A DNA stretch of 8,503 nt from Chloroflexota bacterium (GTDB lineage Bacteria > Chloroflexota > Dehalococcoidia > DSTF01 > RBG-16-68-14), in the NCBI GenBank assembly GCA_022563135.1, contig JADFNZ010000070.1, positions 1-8,503 of the forward strand, read 5' to 3'. The number at the start of each line of letters is the position of its first letter. Position 1 is the stretch's first letter. The notes under the pieces were generated by a model, which did no database searches, had not been told where the DNA came from, and saw only the letters and a program-made list of their open reading frames with translations. Position numbers and translations under genes: made by a program. This document shows positions 4,673 through 8,503 of this stretch, piece after piece.

Positions 4673-5851
4673 ATGGCCGAGCCGCTCTCGCTCTACGTCC
4701 ACATCCCATTCTGCACGGCGAAGTGCGGCTATTGCGACTTCAACTCCTACGCCGGTCAGGAGCACCAGATCCCCGCCTACACGGACGCGCTGGTGAAAGA
4801 GGCGGAGCTCTGGCGGAGCGCGGCGGCGGGCCGCCCGATCGCGACGGTGTTCTTTGGCGGCGGCACGCCCAGCCTGATGCCGCTCGCTGATCTGCGCTCG
4901 ATCATGGACGCGCTGCATAATGCGTACGCCTTCGCGCCCGGCGCGGAGGTCACGCTGGAGTCGAACCCCGGCTCGCTGGACGAAGCCTACGCGCGCGGAT
5001 TAATCGATCTCGGCTTCAACCGCCTTAGCATCGGCGTGCAGAGCTTCCACGACGATGAGCTGCGCGCGCTAGAGCGGCTTCACAGCGCGGAGGAGGCCCG
5101 TCGCGCCTATCGCGCCGCGCGCGCGGCCGGCATCGATAACATCAACCTCGACCTGATCTACGGCCTGCCGGAGCAGCCGATCGAACGCTGGCAAGAGAGC
5201 GTTGAGGAGGCGCTCGCGCTGGCGCCGGAGCACCTCTCGCTCTACGCCCTGACCGTGGAGGAGGGCACCCCGCTCGCTCACAGCGTCGCTCGCGGCCGGA
5301 CACCGGCGCCAGATCCGGACGCGCAGGCGGACCAGTACGAATGGACGCAGGATCGCCTCGCCGCCACCGGCTACGAGCACTACGAGATATCGAACTGGTC
5401 GCGGCCGGGCCGGCGCTGCCTCCACAATCTGACCTACTGGGAGAGCCGCGAGTACCTGGCGCTCGGCGCCGGCGCTCACTCCTATCTGGACGGAGTGCGC
5501 TTCGCGAACGCCGCGCTGCCGACGCAGTACCTCGCGCTGGTCGAGGAGTCGTGGCGGGAGCTGCAGGCTGGCGATGGCAAGACCTCGATGCGCCAGATCG
5601 TCTCCGGCGAGACGATCACGCCCGCGCTCGCAATGGCGGATGCGCTCATTCTGGGCCTTCGCCTCATCGACGGCGTAGGCATCGATGAGTTCGGCGCGCG
5701 CTTCGGCGTCGATCCGCTGGCCGAACTGGGGGAACAGCTCCGGCCATCGCTGGAGAACGGCCTGCTGGAGATCGCCGGGAACAGGCTGCGCCTGACCGTA
5801 CGCGGGCGGCTCCTGGCGAACGAGGTCTTCGTGCGCCTTCTGCCGGACTAA
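4673..5851 (+). CDS. hemW: Radical SAM heme chaperone HemW
   Basis: 392 residues from ATG 4673; the frame is open six codons further to ATG 4655, but homologues begin just before LSLYVHIPFC, so the second ATG is preferred. Numbered from it, CTAKCGYC (14-21) supplies the three Cys of the radical SAM [4Fe-4S] cluster in the CxxxCxxC form with Tyr before the last Cys. GGGTPS (62-67) and ESNPGS bind S-adenosylmethionine, and LSIGVQSF and LDLIYGLP are further HemN/HemW core motifs. The HNLTYW motif, with the C-terminal HemW domain after it, separates HemW from coproporphyrinogen dehydrogenase HemN. HemW binds heme and delivers it to target proteins such as respiratory enzymes; it acts in the cytosol or at the membrane. 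It converges on the iron permease gene with 14 bp between stops. No strong Shine-Dalgarno sequence is visible. Confidence 0.95.
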   Translation: MAEPLSLYVHIPFCTAKCGYCDFNSYAGQEHQIPAYTDALVKEAELWRSAAAGRPIATVFFGGGTPSLMPLADLRSIMDALHNAYAFAPGAEVTLESNPGSLDEAYARGLIDLGFNRLSIGVQSFHDDELRALERLHSAEEARRAYRAARAAGIDNINLDLIYGLPEQPIERWQESVEEALALAPEHLSLYALTVEEGTPLAHSVARGRTPAPDPDAQADQYEWTQDRLAATGYEHYEISNWSRPGRRCLHNLTYWESREYLALGAGAHSYLDGVRFANAALPTQYLALVEESWRELQAGDGKTSMRQIVSGETITPALAMADALILGLRLIDGVGIDEFGARFGVDPLAELGEQLRPSLENGLLEIAGNRLRLTVRGRLLANEVFVRLLPD

Positions 5852-5865
5852 CGGACCTTCGCGGC

Positions 5866-6732
5866 TTATCCGGCCGGATCGGACTCCACTTCGGCCTCCG
5901 CCACCTGTGGCTGGCTCCACAACCGCAGCGAGAACGGCAGCCGCCCATCCAGGTAGAAGAACCAGGACGCTACACCGAGGAAGAGCACCCAGACCGCTAG
6001 CTGCTCAGCGCTCGGCGCCGCACTCCAGCCAAAGAGCCCTTTGAGGAAGTCGAAGAACTCGCCATGCCCGAAGACCGGGTTACCCTTGATATTCCACACC
6101 TGCTCACGCGTCGTGCTGATGACGCCTGCCTCTTGTAGCTCATGAACACCCTTGCTGAAGAGGCCCGCCGCCACCAGGATGATGAGGCCCCCGGTTACCT
6201 GGAAGAAGGCGCGCAGATTGATGATCTGGCTGCCCTTGTAGATGCCAAACCCTAGAAGAGCAGCAATGAATAGGCCTGGCAGGCCTCCTATCAACGTGTT
6301 CGCGGCGCCGGAATCCGCGGCGATGAGGAAGAGCGCCGTCTCCAGCCCCTCGCGCACCACGCCGACAAAGGCAATAGACGCGAGACCGAGCAGAGCGCCG
6401 GAGGCCAGCGCCTTGTCCACCCGGCCCCGCAACGCACCGCCTATCGTGCGGGCCTGCTGCCGCATCCAGAAGATCATCCAGGTGAGAACGCCTACCGCTA
6501 CGAGCGCTATGATCCCCTCCGTGAGCTCCTCCGCCTGTCCCTCCAGCTCACCGAGCGCTATGAATACCCCAATCCCGGCGACAAGCGACACCGCCACTCC
6601 GACGAACGCGGCTCCCAGCACCCAGACGAACTGGTCCGCTCGACCGAGCTGCCGGAGGTACGCCAGCAGGATCGCGACGATAAGAGCGCCCTCTAGCCCT
6701 TCCCTAAGCGTGATGAGAAATGCGGCGCCCAT
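5866..6732 (-). CDS. efeU: FTR1/EfeU-family iron permease
   Basis: 288 residues, the usual length for bacterial FTR1/EfeU, with about seven hydrophobic helices. The two hallmark R-E-G-L-E motifs are REGLEGAL (10-17) in helix 1 and REGLETAL (127-134) in helix 4; their Glu residues bind ferric iron for transport across the cytoplasmic membrane. A loop rich in acidic residues (ELEGQAEELTEG, 62-73) and a non-membrane segment at about 197-240 precede the last helix. In EfeUOB systems the periplasmic EfeO and peroxidase EfeB are neighbours; here neither is, so the permease stands alone. The start ATG 6730-6732 follows AAGGA with 8-nt spacing. The leader contains a 7-bp hairpin and a palindromic operator candidate, and a partial IdeR-like stretch (CAGGCTAGGC, about 6746-6755). 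Regulation by iron is likely but inferred. Confidence 0.92.
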   Translation of the reverse strand: MGAAFLITLREGLEGALIVAILLAYLRQLGRADQFVWVLGAAFVGVAVSLVAGIGVFIALGELEGQAEELTEGIIALVAVGVLTWMIFWMRQQARTIGGALRGRVDKALASGALLGLASIAFVGVVREGLETALFLIAADSGAANTLIGGLPGLFIAALLGFGIYKGSQIINLRAFFQVTGGLIILVAAGLFSKGVHELQEAGVISTTREQVWNIKGNPVFGHGEFFDFLKGLFGWSAAPSAEQLAVWVLFLGVASWFFYLDGRLPFSLRLWSQPQVAEAEVESDPAG

Positions 6733-6754
6733 CAGTTTCTTCCTTGCCTAGCCT

Positions 6755-6773
6755 GAGCGGCATATCGCCGCTC
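6755..6773 (-). other. 7-bp hairpin in the leader of the iron permease gene
   Basis: Perfect arms GAGCGGC/GCCGCTC (6755-6761 and 6767-6773) around a 5-nt loop, 23 nt before the permease ATG on the minus strand. It could affect translation or mRNA stability, or be an imperfect second operator. No U tract follows, so it is not a terminator. Confidence 0.4.
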
Positions 6774-6780
6774 GCTCCTC

Positions 6781-6808
6781 GCTAGAATTAGCGTAAACTA
6801 ATACTAGC
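6781..6808. promoter_or_regulatory. Operator-like inverted repeat between iron permease and PPOX genes
   Basis: The arms GCTAGAATTAG (6781-6791) and CTAATACTAGC (6798-6808) pair at 10 of 11 positions around CGTAAA. It is AT-rich in a GC-rich genome and sits centrally in the 186-bp divergent region. On the minus strand TTGCCA (6813-6818) could be a -35 box, which would put the palindrome over the spacer and -10 region, the place for a repressor. It does not match the Fur or IdeR consensus well. Confidence 0.5.
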
Positions 6809-6918
6809 AGTGTGGCAACCGTAATGTATACAGTTTCGCGATGCTTGTAATGTGCCATTCGGCCCGTCGTGCCAGGGCCAACGTTCGCTATTATCAAGGC
6901 TGCGAAGAGGAGCATCGA

Positions 6919-7365
6919 TTGGCCACGGACGACAAAGTTGAGCGGTTCATCCAGCGCCAGCGCGTCGCGCGCCTCGCGACGGTCGACGGGCGAAGGCGGC
7001 CGCACATCGTCCCGATCGTCTTCGTCTACGAGGCGGGGCGCCTCTATACGCCGCTGGACCTGAAGCCCAAGACTGCGCCGCCGCACGGGCTCCGGCGCGT
7101 GCGCAACATCGCCGCCAACCCGCACGTGCAGGTCCTCATCGATCACTATGACGAGGCGTGGCAGCGCCTCGCCTACGTCCAACTCCGCGGCCTTGCGGAA
7201 TTGATCGATGAAGGCGAGGAGTATCAGCGGGCCGTGCGGCTTCTGGAGCGAAAATACGTGCAGTACAGGGCCCTGCCGCTCACGGGCCGCCCGGTGATCA
7301 AGGTCAGCGTGGAGAGGATCGTCTCCTGGGGGAGCTTTGGCAGATCAGCGGACGAAGAGGCGTGA
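6919..7365 (+). CDS. PPOX-class, probably F420-dependent, oxidoreductase
   Basis: 148 residues from TTG 6919. This start has an ideal Shine-Dalgarno sequence GAGGAG (6907-6912) 6 nt upstream and puts the family N-terminus (VERFIQRQRVARLATVD) close to Met1. The upstream in-frame ATG at 6841 would add 26 residues that look non-homologous. The split-barrel flavin/F420-binding fold is shown by RVARLATVDGRRRPHIVPI (15-33), the strand ending in the LDLKPK segment, then RRVRNIAANPHVQVLIDHYD and the WQRLAYVQLRG strand. This is the pattern of the PPOX-class, Rv0121/MSMEG_6526-like subfamily linked to F420 by phylogenetic profile. The substrate is unknown. F420 versus FMN cannot be decided from sequence alone. 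The gene is divergent from the iron permease and shares the palindromic intergenic region; it converges on the GGDEF-like gene with an 18-bp gap. Confidence 0.85.
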   Translation: MATDDKVERFIQRQRVARLATVDGRRRPHIVPIVFVYEAGRLYTPLDLKPKTAPPHGLRRVRNIAANPHVQVLIDHYDEAWQRLAYVQLRGLAELIDEGEEYQRAVRLLERKYVQYRALPLTGRPVIKVSVERIVSWGSFGRSADEEA

Positions 7366-7383
7366 CGGGCGTCGTTGGCGAGG

Positions 7384-8082
7384 CTAGGCGGCCAGCCACT
7401 TCTCTCGCACGCCGGCAGCGTTGAGCAACGCCGTGAGGTCCTGGCCGTCGTCCGGGAAGCTAGCTTGCCCGATCTGATGCTCCGCAAACCCCAGGTGCTC
7501 GAGCAGCCGCCGCGACAGGTTCTGCGCTGCGCGACGGCCGACGTTCGGCAGGAGCACCGCCACCTGGCCGTCCTGCAGCAGCGCCGCCACATCCGTCTTG
7601 CGCAGGTGTGACCGGATCGTTTCGCCGAACCAGCCCTCCTGCTCTTGGCGCACAGCATCGCAGGACAGGGCGGACGACTCAATCAGGACGAGTCCGCAGC
7701 GCTGTTCATGCCGGCGGGAGCGCTCCAGCTCCTCCTGGAACCGCAGGCGAAAGTACCACTCGTTATAGAGCCCGGTCTCATCGTTATAGATGGACAGCCG
7801 CTGGACACGCGCGCGCCACACGCCCTGCTCCGCTGCCTGCGCGATAGCGACTCGCTGGTCGCTGATTCCACGTGCGACAGTTCCGACGAGGAACACGATG
7901 GTGGCAGTGAAGAGCAGGCCGGCGGCGGCATTGAGGATGATACTGATGACCAGGCTAGACTCCGTCGCGGAGAGGACAGCGACAACCGTCGTCGTCACAG
8001 GAGCGATGACGAGCATCAGGCGGATCTGCGGGTTCCGCAAGATCGGGGCTAGTGCCTGTGTTGGTTGGTTCGTTCGGTTCAC
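7384..8082 (-). CDS. Membrane protein with degenerate GGDEF domain
   Basis: 232 residues from GTG 8080-8082, preceded by AGG about 7 nt upstream. Two transmembrane helices are near 21-40 and 44-68, followed by a short linker helix (ARGISDQRVAIAQAAEQGV). From about 97 the sequence has the opening of a GGDEF domain: IYNDETGLYNEWYF and FQEELERSRRHEQRCGLVLIE. The closing strand pair is present as KTDVAALLQDGQVAVLLPN. The signature GGDEF is replaced by QDGQV, and the metal-binding D-x-D/F-K part is replaced by ESSALSCD. It therefore should not make cyclic di-GMP. It may bind a nucleotide or protein or simply act as a dimerising membrane sensor. The domain is also shorter than a canonical GGDEF. 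The gene is divergent from the nitroreductase gene. Confidence 0.8.
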   Translation of the reverse strand: MNRTNQPTQALAPILRNPQIRLMLVIAPVTTTVVAVLSATESSLVISIILNAAAGLLFTATIVFLVGTVARGISDQRVAIAQAAEQGVWRARVQRLSIYNDETGLYNEWYFRLRFQEELERSRRHEQRCGLVLIESSALSCDAVRQEQEGWFGETIRSHLRKTDVAALLQDGQVAVLLPNVGRRAAQNLSRRLLEHLGFAEHQIGQASFPDDGQDLTALLNAAGVREKWLAA

Positions 8083-8174
8083 CTGTACACCTGCCAGAGA
8101 GAACTTTCTCTACGTATCTATATGTAAATCGGCAGATCGAGCTCGGACTTCACCGATGCCGCCAGCCCGCGCTG

Positions 8175-8183
8175 TGGTACAAT
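8175..8183 (+). promoter_or_regulatory. Extended -10 promoter of the nitroreductase gene
   Basis: TGGTACAAT combines an extended TGn element with a -10 hexamer TACAAT (8178-8183), five of six to consensus. No good -35 box is seen at 16-18 nt, as is usual for extended -10 promoters. The start would lie at about 8190, leaving a short leader with AAAGGAG (8199-8205), 9 nt before the ATG at 8215. Confidence 0.6.
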
Positions 8184-8214
8184 CCCTCTCGCCTCTGGAA
8201 AGGAGCGTGTTCTC

Positions 8215-8503
8215 ATGGACGCTGTGCGCTGCATTTGCACCAAGCGGGACAGCCGGGAGTATGCCGATCGGGCCATCGACGAGGCGCAGGCAGAACGCAT
8301 TCTGCAGGCGGGCCGCATGGCCGGCAGCTCCAAGAACACCGAGCCGTGCCGGTTCGTGCTGCTACGCGACGCGGACCGGAAGAGCGAACTCGCCGCCTGT
8401 GGCCAGTTCGCCAAGCACGTCCCGGCGGCGCCGCTCGTCGTCGCCGTGGTCCTCGCGCCCGGAGGCGGCGAGTTCGACGCCGGACGGGCGTCCCAGAACA
8501 TGA
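8215..8503 (+). CDS. Nitroreductase-family protein, 3' end outside window
   Basis: 96 codons are present before the window ends. The N-terminus is the nitroreductase pattern: KRDSREYADRAIDEAQAERIL (only its first R-x-S-R-x-[FY] element, 11-16, and the x-I-x-x-x-x-x-x-x-I-L helix are diagnostic), then AGRMAGSSKNTEPCRFVLLRD with the Ser/Asn positions that contact FMN, then VPAAPLVVAVVLAP. Members are FMN-dependent homodimers that reduce nitro groups, quinones or dehalogenate substrates with NAD(P)H; the substrate here is unknown. The start at ATG 8215 is supported by AAAGGAG 9 nt upstream and an extended -10 promoter. It is divergent from the GGDEF-like gene. Confidence 0.82.
   Translation, partial: MDAVRCICTKRDSREYADRAIDEAQAERILQAGRMAGSSKNTEPCRFVLLRDADRKSELAACGQFAKHVPAAPLVVAVVLAPGGGEFDAGRASQNM

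Noticed and set aside
5069..5920. A 283-codon minus-strand frame across hemW.
   Set aside because: Antisense shadow of hemW that also overlaps the end of the iron permease gene; no recognisable motif.
6841..6918. N-terminal extension of the PPOX protein from the ATG at 6841.
   Set aside because: The extra 26 residues do not look like the family, while TTG 6919 has an ideal Shine-Dalgarno sequence at 6-nt spacing.
8095..8110. Short inverted repeat AGAGA/TCTCT upstream of the GGDEF-like gene.
   Set aside because: Only 5 bp of low-complexity sequence; likely chance.
7790..8503. A 237-codon plus-strand frame at the right end.
   Set aside because: It runs antisense through the GGDEF-like gene and is out of frame with the nitroreductase gene, which has a promoter, Shine-Dalgarno and family motifs.

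Overview
The window is GC-rich bacterial chromosomal DNA; my hand counts give about 70% GC in hemW and about 55% in the GIY-YIG gene. The gene content fits a GC-rich free-living lineage. It includes a two-domain type III CoA-transferase, a pyridoxamine-phosphate-oxidase-like protein of the F420-associated type, a lone FTR1/EfeU iron permease, GTG and TTG starts, and CCA-encoding tRNA genes. Chloroflexota (Dehalococcoidia or relatives) is my best guess and an actinobacterium is possible; nothing here proves either.

Left part (1-2595, minus strand). A long reading frame covers 1-1932 and leaves the window. It encodes a tandem fusion of two CaiB/BaiF (family III) CoA-transferase domains, only the second of which keeps the usual catalytic Asp. 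Upstream of it is a minus-strand tRNA operon, in transcription order tRNA-Val(CAC), tRNA-Leu(CAG), tRNA-Arg(GCG). Between the operon promoter (2566-2595) and tRNA-Val lie a 54-nt 5' fragment of a tRNA gene and a small GIY-YIG nuclease gene. The stop codon of the nuclease gene lies inside the mature tRNA-Val sequence.

Middle part (2596-4104). A HEAT-repeat-like gene on the plus strand is bracketed by two diverged direct copies of a promoter plus tRNA 5' module (2527-2595 and 3386-3454). The second copy carries the remnant of a tRNA-Val(UAC) gene. A hypothetical minus-strand gene ends inside the promoter of that second copy. This is the most unusual part of the window: two broken tRNA genes, a homing-type nuclease fold, a duplicated promoter and lower GC.

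Right part (4104-8503). A GNAT acetyltransferase is followed by hemW (radical SAM heme chaperone). A sequence resembling a DtxR/IdeR iron box sits between them. hemW converges on an FTR1-type iron permease gene. The permease and a divergent PPOX/F420-type gene share an intergenic region with a near-perfect 11-bp inverted repeat that looks like an operator. The PPOX gene converges on a membrane protein with a degenerate GGDEF domain. The window ends inside a nitroreductase-family gene that has a clear extended -10 promoter and Shine-Dalgarno sequence. Heme chaperone, iron permease and candidate metal-regulatory sites together suggest an iron/heme theme in 4600-6900, but that link is inference.
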